DNA of 64,000 bases from Pseudomonas mohnii (GCF_900105115.1 NZ_FNRV01000001.1:6327501-6391500), one strand, 5' to 3'; positions 1-9,043 are shown, numbered from the stretch's first letter. The notes: generated by a model not told the origin, from the letters alone. Numbers and translations: made by a program.

Positions 1-1
1 G

Positions 2-61
2 GCGGGTATTGCCCTGGATGAGCAGACACTGGCCAATCTGCGGAAACTGGCGGGGCTTTGA
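2..61 (+). CDS. 3' end of an unidentified gene (partial)
   Basis: An open frame enters from the left edge and stops at TGA 59-61. The visible C-terminus is 19 residues ending LRKLAGL. Too little remains to name the product. The frame is the only one open across this segment and is followed by a REP pair, as is usual after a gene end in this genome. Confidence 0.45.
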   Translation, partial: AGIALDEQTLANLRKLAGL

Positions 62-85
62 TCCTGGATTAACACCCCCGATCAA

Positions 86-189
86 TGTAGGAGCGAGCTT
101 GCTCCGGGCGGCGTTCCGACGATAGCGGTAGAGCAGGCACATCGATGTTGAATGTGCCGCCGCCATCGCGAGCAAGGCCGCTCCTACAG
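86..189. repeat. REP inverted pair
   Basis: Two inverted copies of the pseudomonad REP core (GGAGCGAGCTTGCTC-type), at about 87-107 and 164-188, flank a spacer of about 55 bp. They sit between two gene ends and could form a large stem-loop that protects or terminates mRNA. Confidence 0.8.
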
Positions 190-208
190 GTTCAAGGGTG
201 ACCGGAAT

Positions 209-526
209 TCAGCGGCGGGCCAGCAGCAACCCGACCACCAGGCCAAACCCGGCAGAAACCGCAACGGTTTGCCATGGATGGCCGCCAATGTAGGTTTCGG
301 TGGCGTCGACCGCAGGTTTGGCCCGATCACGCACACTGGTGACCGAGTCCCGGGCCAGCTGGAGTTTCTGGGCAATCTGCCCGCGGAGCGTCTCGGCTTC
401 CTCTCCCACCAGGGAGGCACTGCTTTTCAGCAGCTTCTCCGACTCTTCTATCAGCGCCGATAACTCACTGAATGCCTGATCCTTGATTTGTTCTTCGGCG
501 ACTTGTGCGGCGGTTTTCCGGGCCAT
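209..526 (-). CDS. DUF883 family protein (ElaB/YqjD-like)
   Basis: 105 aa. Residues about 10-70 are a charged amphipathic helix. A conserved GGHPWQT segment at 81-87 precedes a C-terminal membrane segment (about 88-102) ending in Arg-Arg. This is the architecture of the ElaB/YqjD/YgaM family, known in E. coli as tail-anchored inner-membrane proteins that can bind ribosomes in stationary phase. The role here is inferred from the family only. It is monocistronic and runs toward the REP pair. The ATG is preceded by an AAGGAGTCC-type Shine-Dalgarno on the minus strand. Confidence 0.85.
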   Translation of the reverse strand: MARKTAAQVAEEQIKDQAFSELSALIEESEKLLKSSASLVGEEAETLRGQIAQKLQLARDSVTSVRDRAKPAVDATETYIGGHPWQTVAVSAGFGLVVGLLLARR

Positions 527-689
527 TTAAGGACTCCTTGCAGGTAAGTGGACAGTGAACAATGGAGTGCGCCGCGATTGAAAAAGTTGCAGCGACTTTT
601 CCCACGGACTTGATCCTGCAAAAATCCGGCGCAGGACGATTCATCCTACAGTGTAAGATGTCGCCTATTTTACGCAGCAGGAAATTCCC

Positions 690-944
690 ATGAGCTTCAA
701 TCTGGCCGACAAACCCCTTGCCGAGCGCGCTGCGCTTGAAGATGAGAAATCACGTCTGTTCGAACTCTGGCAAACCAACCTGGGCAAAGCCAAGGGCGAA
801 GCCGCACGGTTGTTTGGCGAGCGCGCCAAACGCAAAGGCAAATGGGCCGAGTGGGTCCGCGCCGAACTGGATGGCATGTCGCCGCCGGAGTTCTCGAACA
901 TGGTGCGCAGTGAAGTCAATCGCCTGATGGCGGCCAATAAGTAA
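690..944 (+). CDS. Small conserved hypothetical protein
   Basis: 84 aa, highly charged (many Lys, Arg and Glu) and predicted helical throughout, with no signal peptide or membrane segment. It contains a WAEWVRAELDGMSP stretch near residues 52-65. I do not recognise a functional family. The preceding region (600-689) contains its promoter and the gene ends four bases before the stop of the convergent LysR gene. Its coding character (third-position GC, no competing frame with better features) supports a real gene. Confidence 0.7.
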   Translation: MSFNLADKPLAERAALEDEKSRLFELWQTNLGKAKGEAARLFGERAKRKGKWAEWVRAELDGMSPPEFSNMVRSEVNRLMAANK

Positions 945-947
945 CGC

Positions 948-1856
948 CTAGGCAAAACTCGCGACGATCGCTTCACGCACTTTCAGCACCACCGGATCGA
1001 GCTGGGTGCTGGTACGCCAGCCCAGTTCGATCGGGTAGCGCGGTAGCGCCAAGGGGCAGGGCAGCAGCGCCAGCCCTGTGAGCGCCGCGATGCTTCGGGC
1101 AGCGTGGGCCGGGATGGTCGCCACCGCCTGACTGCCCTTGAGCAGATGCGGCAATGCCGCAAAATGCGTGGTCGAGGCACAGACCCGCCGACTCAAACCG
1201 ACCGCTGCCAGGCCTTCGTCGGTGATCCCGATGAATCCACCCGACGACACCAGAATGTGTTCGCGGGCGACGAACTCCTCAAGGCTGATGTGCTGCTGGC
1301 CCTCGACCAGGCTGAGTGGATCGACCAGGCACAGGTAGCTTCCTTCACCCAGCACCTGACGACTGAGCAAGCGTTCGGCAAACCCGCCGGCGGTAATCGC
1401 CAGATCGATGCTGCGGTCCATAAGCGCCTGCGCGACGATCTGGCTGTGGGTCTGGCGAAAGATCAGGCGCAGTTTTGCTGCGCTGCGGGCAATTTCCTCG
1501 ATCAACCGTCGGCCGTAGGCAATCTCGAAATCATCGGACATGCCCACCGTCACGGCGCGCCCGTCGTAATGGTTGGCCGTCGGGTCGACCATGGCCAGGC
1601 TCTGCCGGCATTTGTTCAGCGCATCGCTGACCACCGGTTTCAATTGATTGGCTTTGAGCGTTGGCGCGAGGCCACGACCGGTGCGCACGAAAAGCGGATC
1701 GCCATACACCTCGCGCAGCCGGCGCAACGCCGCACTGACTGCCGATTGCGTGACGCCCAGGCGCAGGGCGGCGCGACTGGCGCTGGACTCCTCATGCAGG
1801 GCTTCGAAGACTTTGAGCAAGTTGAGGTCGACGTCGGTGATATTCATTTTATTCAT
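948..1856 (-). CDS. LysR-family regulator, divergent from nitrilase
   Basis: 302 aa. An N-terminal winged HTH (about residues 8-66, with the TQSAVSAALRRLRE recognition helix) is followed by a substrate-binding effector domain (about 90-300). It is transcribed divergently from the nitrilase gene, the usual arrangement for a LysR activator of its neighbour, so it probably controls that gene in response to a nitrile or its acid. Start at 1856; a second in-frame ATG at 1847 is possible because neither has a good Shine-Dalgarno. The ligand cannot be read from the sequence. Confidence 0.9.
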   Translation of the reverse strand: MNKMNITDVDLNLLKVFEALHEESSASRAALRLGVTQSAVSAALRRLREVYGDPLFVRTGRGLAPTLKANQLKPVVSDALNKCRQSLAMVDPTANHYDGRAVTVGMSDDFEIAYGRRLIEEIARSAAKLRLIFRQTHSQIVAQALMDRSIDLAITAGGFAERLLSRQVLGEGSYLCLVDPLSLVEGQQHISLEEFVAREHILVSSGGFIGITDEGLAAVGLSRRVCASTTHFAALPHLLKGSQAVATIPAHAARSIAALTGLALLPCPLALPRYPIELGWRTSTQLDPVVLKVREAIVASFA

Positions 1857-1859
1857 ATC

Positions 1860-1873
1860 ATTCAGCAGTGAAT
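1860..1873. promoter_or_regulatory. Candidate LysR operator in the nitrilase/LysR gap
   Basis: A perfect dyad, ATTCA-N4-TGAAT, lies between the two divergent starts, with further ATTCAT copies at 1851 and about 1882. Its placement fits autoregulation plus activation of the nitrilase gene. The spacing does not match the canonical T-N11-A motif exactly. Confidence 0.4.
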
Positions 1874-1940
1874 GGGGCTTTATTCATGATTGCGTGAGGC
1901 CGGAGAATCAGCAACACCTGATGTGAATGGAGTGACCGCG

Positions 1941-2864
1941 ATGCCCAAATCAATTGTTGCCGCCCTGCAAATTGGCGCCTTGCCCGGTGGCAAGGGCGAA
2001 ACCCTGGAACAGATCCTGTCGTATGAAAACGCAATCATCGAATCCGCCGCTGCGCTGGTGGTGATGCCCGAAGCCTTGCTGGGCGGTTATCCGAAAGGTG
2101 AGGGCTTTGGCACGCAATTGGGCTACAGGTTGCCCGAGGGCCGCGAAGCCTTCGCCCGCTATTTCGCCAACGCCATTGATGTACCCGGTGTGGAAACGGA
2201 CGCGCTGGCCGGGTTGTCGGCGCGCACTAACGCCAATCTGGTCATCGGTGTGATCGAGAGTGCCGGCAGCACCTTGTACTGCACCGCGCTGTACTTCGAC
2301 CCGCAGGCCGGGTTGGTCGCCAAGCACCGCAAGCTGATGCCCACCGGCACCGAGCGCCTGATCTGGGGCAAGGGCGATGGTTCGACCCTGCCGGTGATCG
2401 ACAGCCAGGTCGGGCGGATTGGGGCGGTGGTGTGCTGGGAAAACATGATGCCGCTGCTGCGAACCGCGATGTACGCCAAAGGCATTGAAGTATGGTGCGC
2501 GCCGACCGTGGACGAACGGGAGATGTGGCAGGTTAGCATGCGGCATATTGCCCATGAGGGCCGCTGCTTTGTGGTCAGCGCCTGTCAGGTCCAGGATTCG
2601 CCGCAAGCCCTGGGCGTCGACATCGCCAACTGGCCGGCGCAGCGACCGCTGATTGCCGGTGGCAGCGTGATCGTCGGTCCCATGGGCGACATTCTGGCCG
2701 GACCGTTACGTGACGGGCCAGGTTTGCTCACGGCTGAAATCGACACCGATGATCTGGTCCGCGCCCGTTACGACTACGACGTGGTGGGCCACTATGCGCG
2801 TCCGGATGTATTCGAGTTGACGGTGGATGAACGGGCCAAACCCGGTGTGAAATTCAGCGCATGA
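1941..2864 (+). CDS. Nitrilase / carbon-nitrogen hydrolase
   Basis: 307 aa. The nitrilase-superfamily triad is visible: Glu44 (MPEALLGG), Lys131 ([12 protein letters not shown]) and Cys165 (VVCWENMMP). The VCWEN context and length fit true nitrilases (branch 1, EC 3.5.5.1), which convert nitriles to acids and ammonia in the cytoplasm. The [12 protein letters not shown] segment after the Lys is typical of that branch. ATG 1941 was chosen because it begins the conserved [13 protein letters not shown]-terminus and has GGAG upstream; the frame is open for 17 more codons. Substrate preference (aliphatic or aryl) is not deducible. Likely regulated by the divergent LysR. Confidence 0.92.
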   Translation: MPKSIVAALQIGALPGGKGETLEQILSYENAIIESAAALVVMPEALLGGYPKGEGFGTQLGYRLPEGREAFARYFANAIDVPGVETDALAGLSARTNANLVIGVIESAGSTLYCTALYFDPQAGLVAKHRKLMPTGTERLIWGKGDGSTLPVIDSQVGRIGAVVCWENMMPLLRTAMYAKGIEVWCAPTVDEREMWQVSMRHIAHEGRCFVVSACQVQDSPQALGVDIANWPAQRPLIAGGSVIVGPMGDILAGPLRDGPGLLTAEIDTDDLVRARYDYDVVGHYARPDVFELTVDERAKPGVKFSA

Positions 2865-2866
2865 CA

Positions 2867-2958
2867 CCTGCGGGAGCGAGCTTGCTCGCGATCACGGAGG
2901 CGCATCCAGCACGTTTGTTGACTGTTCCAACGCTATCGCAAGCAAGCTCGCTCCTACA
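2867..2958. repeat. REP inverted pair
   Basis: REP cores at about 2869-2893 and 2933-2957 in inverted orientation, immediately after the nitrilase stop. Confidence 0.8.
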
Positions 2959-3011
2959 TTTGAGTGGCGGAGTTACAAGTGTCGGTGTTCATTCGCCGAG
3001 GAAATGATGAG

Positions 3012-3557
3012 TCAGCGTTGCTCGAGCCACTCGGTGCGGGTGATTTCCCAGACATCTTTCGGAAATCGTCCGCCCACAAAATCGCCCACCTCGGTGTGGA
3101 TGAGGCGCATGCCGGTACGCTCGGAAAGTTTGCGCGAAGCAATATTCGGCGCCGCTTTGGGCACGCGCAACACGTCACGACCCAGGGTTTCAAACCAGTA
3201 CCGGGTCACCGCCTCAGTCGCTTCGGTCATTAGTCCCTGACCTTGCCATTGCGGTCCAAGCCAGAATCCGCGGTTGTTGTCCTGTTCATTCATCAGGCTG
3301 ATATTGCCGATCAATTGCCCGGGGACCGACTTCAAACGGATCGACCAATGCCATTCCTCGCCCCGGGCAATTGCCGGCAGGGCGATGTTTCGCAAGTAAA
3401 TGAACGCTCCATCGGCGGGATAGGGCCATGGCACCAAGACGTTCAGGTAGCGCACCACTTCCCAGTGCGGGAATTGTTGCTGGATGGCTTCGGCATCGGC
3501 CAGTTCCAGCGGACGCAGAATCAGGCGCTCTGTGGAAAGCGTGGGGGTGGTTTCCAT
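3012..3557 (-). CDS. GNAT acetyltransferase, RimJ/RimL type
   Basis: 181 aa. Starts with ...TERLILRPLELADAEAI, the standard opening of RimJ/RimL-like GNATs, and carries the acetyl-CoA-binding segment WQGQGLMTEATEAV (about residues 107-120), followed by a V/A-SRKLSERTGM-like motif. The family acetylates protein N-termini or small amines with acetyl-CoA in the cytoplasm; the substrate is unknown. Its start lies 27 bp from the stop of the LEA lipoprotein gene upstream, so the two are probably cotranscribed. Confidence 0.88.
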   Translation of the reverse strand: METTPTLSTERLILRPLELADAEAIQQQFPHWEVVRYLNVLVPWPYPADGAFIYLRNIALPAIARGEEWHWSIRLKSVPGQLIGNISLMNEQDNNRGFWLGPQWQGQGLMTEATEAVTRYWFETLGRDVLRVPKAAPNIASRKLSERTGMRLIHTEVGDFVGGRFPKDVWEITRTEWLEQR

Positions 3558-3584
3558 GTTCTTTTTCGCTCCTTGAAATCGTGC

Positions 3585-4058
3585 TTACCGGCTGCCGGTC
3601 ATCGGCCCCGGCAGGCTGAGTTTGCCACTGTCCACGAAACGCGTGGTGCCGAACAGGCCACCGGCCAGCTTGCCGCGCAGCACGTAAGGCAGATTGTTCA
3701 GGGTTTGTACCTGGCTCAACCCAATGGTCTGCCGCAGCACCGAGAAGGCCGACACGCTGACCGGCACGGTCAACACGGTCTCGGAATAGCGCGAAATTGA
3801 ACCGGACTGATCGCTGACCCCGGAGGCGAATGGTTGACCGTTGATTTCCAGGTCCAGTGCCACGCCGTTGTAGTTGACGTTGGTGCCATTGGGGTTCTGC
3901 ACGCGGATCTTCACGGCGAAACGAACTTCCATATCCTGGCCTTGCAGCGGCTGGATGCCGACGACGTTGACGTTCAGCGGATCGCTGTTGGGGAACGAGC
4001 TACAGGCGCTCAGGCAGAGCATCAGGAGGGAAAGAAGGACCGCTTGGACACTGCGCAT
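3585..4058 (-). CDS. LEA type 2 family lipoprotein
   Basis: 157 aa. The lipobox LSAC with Cys19 predicts a lipoprotein. The mature part shows the LEA14/WHy-like beta-sandwich pattern (VQNPNGTNVNYNGVALDLEINGQP), a fold linked to desiccation or stress in plants and found in bacteria as periplasmic lipoproteins. Function in Pseudomonas is not established. The gene sits between the NCS2 permease terminator and the GNAT gene and likely heads a two-gene unit with it. Confidence 0.85.
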   Translation of the reverse strand: MRSVQAVLLSLLMLCLSACSSFPNSDPLNVNVVGIQPLQGQDMEVRFAVKIRVQNPNGTNVNYNGVALDLEINGQPFASGVSDQSGSISRYSETVLTVPVSVSAFSVLRQTIGLSQVQTLNNLPYVLRGKLAGGLFGTTRFVDSGKLSLPGPMTGSR

Positions 4059-4076
4059 TGACGTGCTCTCGTGGAG

Positions 4077-4108
4077 AAAAGGGCTGAACCACCAGCGACT
4101 CAGCCCTT
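4077..4108 (-). terminator. Intrinsic terminator of the NCS2 permease gene
   Basis: On the minus strand, AAGGGCTGA pairs with TCAGCCCTT across a 12-nt loop and is followed by TTCT. It starts ten bases after the permease stop. Confidence 0.7.
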
Positions 4109-4117
4109 GAGCGCGAT

Positions 4118-5602
4118 CTAGCGGTTCAACTGTGCGACACCCGCAGGCGTTTGGGGTTCACCCCGGGGCGGGACATCGGGATTCTGCATCACTTGCAGTA
4201 CCGAGGCCTCGGGGTCGAACTCGTCCTCTTCCAGCTCGATGAACTCTTCAGGCAGGAAGATATTCAGAACGATAGCGCACAGCGCGCCGACGGTGATGGG
4301 CGACTCGAAAATGTTGTGCAGGGCCTGGGGCAGTTCACGCAGGACTTGTGGCACTGCCGCCACGCCGAGGCCCATGCCCAGGGAAATCGCCACGATCAGC
4401 ATGTTGCGCCGGTGCAGTCCGGCTTCGGCGAGGATCTTGATACCGGCCACCGCCACCGTGCCGAACATCACCAGCTCGGCACCGCCCAGCACCGGTTTGG
4501 GCATCAGTTGCAGCACCGCGCCGATCATCGGGAACAACCCCAGCAGCACCAACAGGCCGGCAATGAAAAACGCCACGTAACGGCTGGCCACGCCGGTGAG
4601 CTGAATCACGCCGTTGTTCTGCGCGAAGGTCACCATCGGCATGCTGTTGAACACCGCCGCCATGGCCGAGTTGAGGCCGTCGGCCAACAGCCCGGACTTG
4701 ATGCGGCGGATATACACCGGGCCTTTGACCGGCTGCCGGGAAATCATCGAGTTGGCCGTCAGATCACCCGCCGCTTCCAGTGGCGACACCAGGAAAATCA
4801 CCGCCACCGGCACGAACGCCACCCAATCGAACGAAAACCCGTATTTGAACGGCACCGGCACGCTCATCAGCGGCACGGCGGGCAGGCTGGCGAAGTCGAC
4901 GTGGCCCAACAGCCAGGCGACCCCGTAGCCCAGGGTCAGGCCAATGACAATGGCGCCAAGACGCAGGAACGGCACATCAACCCGGTTCAGCACCACGATC
5001 GTCCCGAGCACCAGCGCGGCCAGGCCCAGGTGGCTGGCTGCACCCAGGTCGCTGGCGCCGAAACCGCCGGCGATGTCGGTCATGGCGACCTTGATCAGCG
5101 ACAGCCCCATGAGCGTGATGATCGTGCCGGTCACCACCGGGGTGATCAGCATGCGCAGTTTGCCGATGAACTGGCTCAACACCACTTCGATGAACGCGGC
5201 GAAAAAGCACACGCCGAAAATCGTCGAGAGAATTTCATCGGTGCCGCCCCCTCGGGCCTTGACCATGAAGCCGGCGCTGAGGATGACGCTGATGAACGAA
5301 AAACTGGTGCCTTGCAGGCACAGCAGGCCGGAACCTACCGGCCCGAATCGCCGCGCCTGAACGAAGGTGCCCAGGCCCGAGACGAACAGGGCCATGCTGA
5401 TCAGGTAAGGGATTTCGCTTTGCAGGCCCAGGGCGCTGCCCATGATCAGCGTCGGGGTGATGATGCCGACGAAACTGGCGAGCACATGTTGCAGGGCGGC
5501 GAAGACGGTGGCGGTCAGATGCGGGCGATCGTTGAGGCCATAGATCAGGTCGTTGTGGCGCGGGGCAGGCGGTTTTTCAGAAGCAGTCATGGGGTTGTGC
5601 AA
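4118..5602 (-). CDS. NCS2 nucleobase permease, xanthine/urate type
   Basis: 494 aa, about 12-14 hydrophobic segments, inner-membrane proton symporter of the nucleobase:cation symporter-2 family. The segment FAQNNGVIQLTGVASR (about residues 327-342) matches the xanthine/uric-acid branch (XanQ, XanP, UapA) rather than the uracil branch; the Q-N-N of this motif is part of the purine site in XanQ. It carries a hydrophilic acidic C-tail. Single gene with its own terminator. It precedes, in opposite orientation to the agmatinase pair, a LysR gene, so a role in nitrogen scavenging is plausible but inferred. Confidence 0.92.
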   Translation of the reverse strand: MHNPMTASEKPPAPRHNDLIYGLNDRPHLTATVFAALQHVLASFVGIITPTLIMGSALGLQSEIPYLISMALFVSGLGTFVQARRFGPVGSGLLCLQGTSFSFISVILSAGFMVKARGGGTDEILSTIFGVCFFAAFIEVVLSQFIGKLRMLITPVVTGTIITLMGLSLIKVAMTDIAGGFGASDLGAASHLGLAALVLGTIVVLNRVDVPFLRLGAIVIGLTLGYGVAWLLGHVDFASLPAVPLMSVPVPFKYGFSFDWVAFVPVAVIFLVSPLEAAGDLTANSMISRQPVKGPVYIRRIKSGLLADGLNSAMAAVFNSMPMVTFAQNNGVIQLTGVASRYVAFFIAGLLVLLGLFPMIGAVLQLMPKPVLGGAELVMFGTVAVAGIKILAEAGLHRRNMLIVAISLGMGLGVAAVPQVLRELPQALHNIFESPITVGALCAIVLNIFLPEEFIELEEDEFDPEASVLQVMQNPDVPPRGEPQTPAGVAQLNR

Positions 5603-5692
5603 GCCAGGAGGCGGGCCGGGTCAGAAAATGGAGGCGCAGGATGCCAGAAAGCCCCTTTTGTGGCGAGCAAAGCCCCCGAAACCCCGGACAAC

Positions 5693-5791
5693 CTGTGGGA
5701 GCGAACCTGCTCGCGATGGACGTCAACGAAAACGCGGGGAGTCAGACACCCCGCGGTGTTCTCAACTCCATCGCGAGCAGGCTCCCACAGA
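5693..5791. repeat. REP inverted pair
   Basis: REP cores at 5694-5719 and 5768-5790, inverted, between the permease promoter region and the end of the LysR gene. Confidence 0.8.
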
Positions 5792-5806
5792 GGCATTCGC
5801 TGGATT

Positions 5807-6703
5807 TCAGGCAAACGCCGCGAGCAAATCCTCTTCGAACGCCTTCTGCGCATCCCCCGGGACCAGGGCGCGATGGCGGGCCAGGTGAAACGCTACATCG
5901 AAGCTCATGCCTTCACGGCGGACGACTCGCAGCAAGCCTTTGTCTTCCCAGCTTCGGGCGAAGTGGCTGGGCAGATACCCGACATGCTTGCCGGACAGGA
6001 TAAAGGCGAGGGTGCCTTCGACCTGCTCCGAGCGCGCCGAACACAATGTGCCCTGGAACGGTTCGTCGCTGCGCAGGAAGCGGTAGGGGTGATCGACTCG
6101 GTCGCAGGCCTGCAATGCCTGATCATCCGGCGCGTCGTTGTCGAACAGCGGATGACCGGGGGCGCAATACAGGTGTTGGGTTTCGCTGAACAGCTCGCGG
6201 TAGTCGAAAGCGCTTTGTGCCTGGGAGAAGTAGCCGATGGCCAGGTCCAGTCGCTGTTGCAGCAACAAGCGCTCCATTTCGCCGGGCATCGCGCTGATCA
6301 ACTCGATGCGCACCGATTCGTCTCGCTCACGGAAACGCCGGATCGCGCCGGCCACGTGTTGCAGGACCGATTGATCCAGCGCTTCGGACAGGCCCAGGCG
6401 CACCTCGCCGATCAATCTTCCGGCCACGCCGTTGGATTGATGGCGGAACGCTTCGATGGATTCGAACAAAGCCTTGGTGGCCGAGAGCAACTGTTCGCCC
6501 TTGGGCGTGATCTTGAATCCGCCCTTGCCACGACTGCACAGGCGATAGCCGAGCCGGGTCTCCAGCTTGGCCATTTGCTGGCTGATGCTTGACTGGCTCA
6601 AGCCCAGTTCGCCCTGGGCCGCGCTGAAGCCGCCGCAATCCACCACGCTGACGAAAAGGCGCAGCAGTTGCAGGTCCAGATCGTGGAGTTGACCGAGCAT
6701 CAA
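5807..6703 (-). CDS. LysR-family regulator, divergent from polyamine-binding/agmatinase genes
   Basis: 298 aa. HTH at about residues 9-66 (FSAAQGELGLSQSSISQQMAKLETRLG) followed by the effector-binding domain. It faces the solute-binding protein and agmatinase-family genes across 98 bp, suggesting that it controls them in response to agmatine or a guanidino compound. In P. aeruginosa, LysR-type GbuR and GpuR control guanidinobutyrase and guanidinopropionase genes, so the arrangement is familiar; the ligand here is inference. Confidence 0.9.
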   Translation of the reverse strand: MMLGQLHDLDLQLLRLFVSVVDCGGFSAAQGELGLSQSSISQQMAKLETRLGYRLCSRGKGGFKITPKGEQLLSATKALFESIEAFRHQSNGVAGRLIGEVRLGLSEALDQSVLQHVAGAIRRFRERDESVRIELISAMPGEMERLLLQQRLDLAIGYFSQAQSAFDYRELFSETQHLYCAPGHPLFDNDAPDDQALQACDRVDHPYRFLRSDEPFQGTLCSARSEQVEGTLAFILSGKHVGYLPSHFARSWEDKGLLRVVRREGMSFDVAFHLARHRALVPGDAQKAFEEDLLAAFA

Positions 6704-6801
6704 ACATTACTCCTGGATAATGTCAGGTTAATAAACTTGATATTTCACCAATGTATCCGACGACGCATCCTGCAGTCACTTCCTCTTGACAGGTGTTCGT
6801 C

Positions 6802-7893
6802 ATGGCTCCCAAGTTCAAGCTGTGTTTACCCGCGTTGCTCCTGGCCGTGGCCGCCTCGGTCCAGGCTGAAGACAAAGTCGTCAATCTCTACAGCTGGGCC
6901 GATTACGTTGCCCCCGAAACCTTGCAACGTTTCGAGCAGGAAACCGGCATTCATGTGCGCTACGACACCTTCGACGCACCGGAAGTGCTCGAAACCAAGT
7001 TGCTCACCGGTGGCAGCGGCTATGACGTGGTCGTGCCGTCGTCCAGCGTACTGGCGCGTGGTCTGGCGGCGGGCGCGCTTAAAGCGATTCCCCATGAAGG
7101 CCTCAAGGGCTACGCGAATCTTGATCCGGACCTGTTGGAGAAACTCGCCGCGGTCGATCCCGGCAATCAATATGGCGTGCCCTACACCTGGGGCACCCTG
7201 GGGCTGGGAATGAATGTCGAAGCCGTGCGCAAGCGCCTGCCGAACGTGCCGCTCAACAGCCTGGATCTGCTCTTCAAACCGGAATACGCCAGCCAGCTCA
7301 AGGACTGTGGCGTTGCGATCATTGATTCGCCGCAGGAAGTGATCGGCCTCGCCTTGCACTACCTGGGCAAAGACCCCTACAGCACCGACAAGAATGAGCT
7401 GGATGCGGCGCAGGCGTTGTTGCATCAATTGCAGCCATCGGTGCTGTACGTCGCCAGCGGGCGGCAGATCAACGACCTGGCCAACGGCGGCATCTGCCTG
7501 GCACTGGCTTACAACGGCGATGCCAGCATGGCGGCGGATCAAGCGCGCAAGGCCAACAAGCCGTACGAAATCGCTTACCGGATTCCCAAGGAAGGCACCC
7601 TCGTCTGGCAAGACAACCTGGCGATCCCCAAGGATGCACCGCACCCCGAAGCCGCCCGCCAGTTCATCGAGTTCATGTTGCGCCCCGAGTCCGTCGCCTC
7701 ATTGACCAACACGCTGTTCTTCGCCACGGCCAACCAGGCGGCCACGCCGCTGGTGGATGAGGCGGTGCGCACCGATCCGGACATCTATCCGCCCGCCGAC
7801 ATTCGTGACCGCCTGTACGCCGACCGCAGCATGAGCCTCAAGGACATGCGTCAGCGCACTCGTATGTGGACCGCTTTCCGTAGCCGCCAATAA
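6802..7893 (+). CDS. Periplasmic polyamine-type solute-binding protein (PotF/SpuD-like)
   Basis: 363 aa with a 22-residue signal peptide (cleavage after SVQA). The mature start VVNLYSWADYVAPETLQRFEQETG is diagnostic of the PotD/PotF family of putrescine/spermidine-binding proteins. ATG 6802 is chosen over the in-frame GTG at 6793 because GACAGG lies at the right distance. No ABC permease or ATPase lies next to it, so it must share transporters encoded elsewhere or act in sensing. It is followed after 13 bp by the agmatinase-family gene, so both are one operon. Confidence 0.9.
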   Translation: MAPKFKLCLPALLLAVAASVQAEDKVVNLYSWADYVAPETLQRFEQETGIHVRYDTFDAPEVLETKLLTGGSGYDVVVPSSSVLARGLAAGALKAIPHEGLKGYANLDPDLLEKLAAVDPGNQYGVPYTWGTLGLGMNVEAVRKRLPNVPLNSLDLLFKPEYASQLKDCGVAIIDSPQEVIGLALHYLGKDPYSTDKNELDAAQALLHQLQPSVLYVASGRQINDLANGGICLALAYNGDASMAADQARKANKPYEIAYRIPKEGTLVWQDNLAIPKDAPHPEAARQFIEFMLRPESVASLTNTLFFATANQAATPLVDEAVRTDPDIYPPADIRDRLYADRSMSLKDMRQRTRMWTAFRSRQ

Positions 7894-7906
7894 CAAGGAA
7901 CCTTCA

Positions 7907-8866
7907 ATGGACGTCCCAGCACAGAACGACCAAGCCATCACCCGTGACAGCCTTTACGGCACTGCCGCCGAAAGTACCTACGCCGGTATCACCAGTTTCA
8001 TGCGTCGTCGCTACAGTCGCGATTTACGCGGTGTCGACGTCGTGGTCAGTGGTGTGCCGTTCGACACGGCCACCAGTAACCGCCCCGGAGCCCGCTTCGG
8101 ACCACGGGGCATCCGTGCCGCGTCTACCGGGATCGCCTGGGAACGCCACTGGCCGTGGACCTTCGACCCGTTCGATCATCTGGCGGTGGTTGACTTTGGC
8201 GATTGCGACTTCGATTACGGATCGCCGCAGTCGACGCCGGAATGCATCGAAGCCCATGCCGAACACATCCTCAATGCCGGCAGTGCGATGCTGACCTTCG
8301 GCGGCGATCATTTCATCACCTATCCGCTGCTCAAGGCCCATGCCCGCAAGCACGGCGCGCTGTCGCTGATTCACTTCGACGCCCATAGCGACACCTGGCC
8401 GGACGAGGAGGGCAAGCGCATCGACCATGGCACCATGTTCTGGCACGCCGCCAAGGAGGGGCTGGTCGATCCTTCGCGGTCGGTGCAGATCGGTTTGCGC
8501 ACCACCAACGACGATCACCAGGGCTTTGAAGTGCTGGATGCACGGCAAGTGCATCGGCGTGGCGTGGACGCGATCGTCGAAGCCATCCGCTCGCGGGTCG
8601 GCGACCACCCGGTGTACCTGACGTTCGACATCGACTGCCTCGACCCGGCCTTCGCTCCGGGCACCGGAACGCCGGTGTGCGGCGGTTTGAGTACGGTGCA
8701 GGCGCTGGAGATTCTCGGCGGCTTGCGCGGGATCAACCTGGTGGGCATGGACGTGGTGGAAGTAGCACCGGCCTATGACAGCGCCGACATCACCTCGCTG
8801 GCGGCCGCGACCCTGGCCATGGAAATGCTGTGCTTGTACGCGGCCAGGCACAAGGTCGACCGCTGA
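7907..8866 (+). CDS. speB: Agmatinase / guanidinobutyrase-family ureohydrolase
   Basis: 319 aa. All manganese ligands of the arginase superfamily are present: His125 (GGDHF), Asp148, His150, Asp152 (HFDAHSDTW), Asp231 and Asp233 (TFDIDCLDPAFAPG). These enzymes hydrolyse agmatine or omega-guanidino acids to urea plus the amine or amino acid. The GTGTPVCGG motif places it with SpeB/GbuA/GpuA rather than arginase. The family does not separate agmatinase from guanidinobutyrase by eye, so the symbol is provisional. The polyamine-type binding protein upstream favours agmatine or a related diamine. Start ATG preceded by AAGGAA. Confidence 0.85.
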   Translation: MDVPAQNDQAITRDSLYGTAAESTYAGITSFMRRRYSRDLRGVDVVVSGVPFDTATSNRPGARFGPRGIRAASTGIAWERHWPWTFDPFDHLAVVDFGDCDFDYGSPQSTPECIEAHAEHILNAGSAMLTFGGDHFITYPLLKAHARKHGALSLIHFDAHSDTWPDEEGKRIDHGTMFWHAAKEGLVDPSRSVQIGLRTTNDDHQGFEVLDARQVHRRGVDAIVEAIRSRVGDHPVYLTFDIDCLDPAFAPGTGTPVCGGLSTVQALEILGGLRGINLVGMDVVEVAPAYDSADITSLAAATLAMEMLCLYAARHKVDR

Positions 8867-8948
8867 ACGCGCCCCGGGACTGGGGAGCGGTGCGTCAGGC
8901 GACGTAGAGGTTGAACGTGCTGACGCCATCGCTGCGATGCGGCGACCC

Positions 8949-9037
8949 GACAAGCCACGCTCCCGCAGGGTTGGTAGGTGTAGCCGGAATGGGCGAACGA
9001 CCGAAAAACCTGCGGGAGCGAGCTTGCTCGCGATGGC
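8949..9037. repeat. REP inverted pair (divergent copies)
   Basis: A degenerate copy at about 8950-8969 (CACGCTCCCGCAGG) and a good copy at 9009-9036, in inverted orientation, lie between the convergent agmatinase and aldo/keto reductase genes. Confidence 0.7.
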
Positions 9038-9043
9038 GGTGTG

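Noticed and set aside
4151..6592. Plus-strand 813-aa open frame
   Set aside because: It is antisense to the NCS2 permease and the LysR gene; its His/Gln/Arg-rich composition is that of a complementary-strand shadow in GC-rich DNA.
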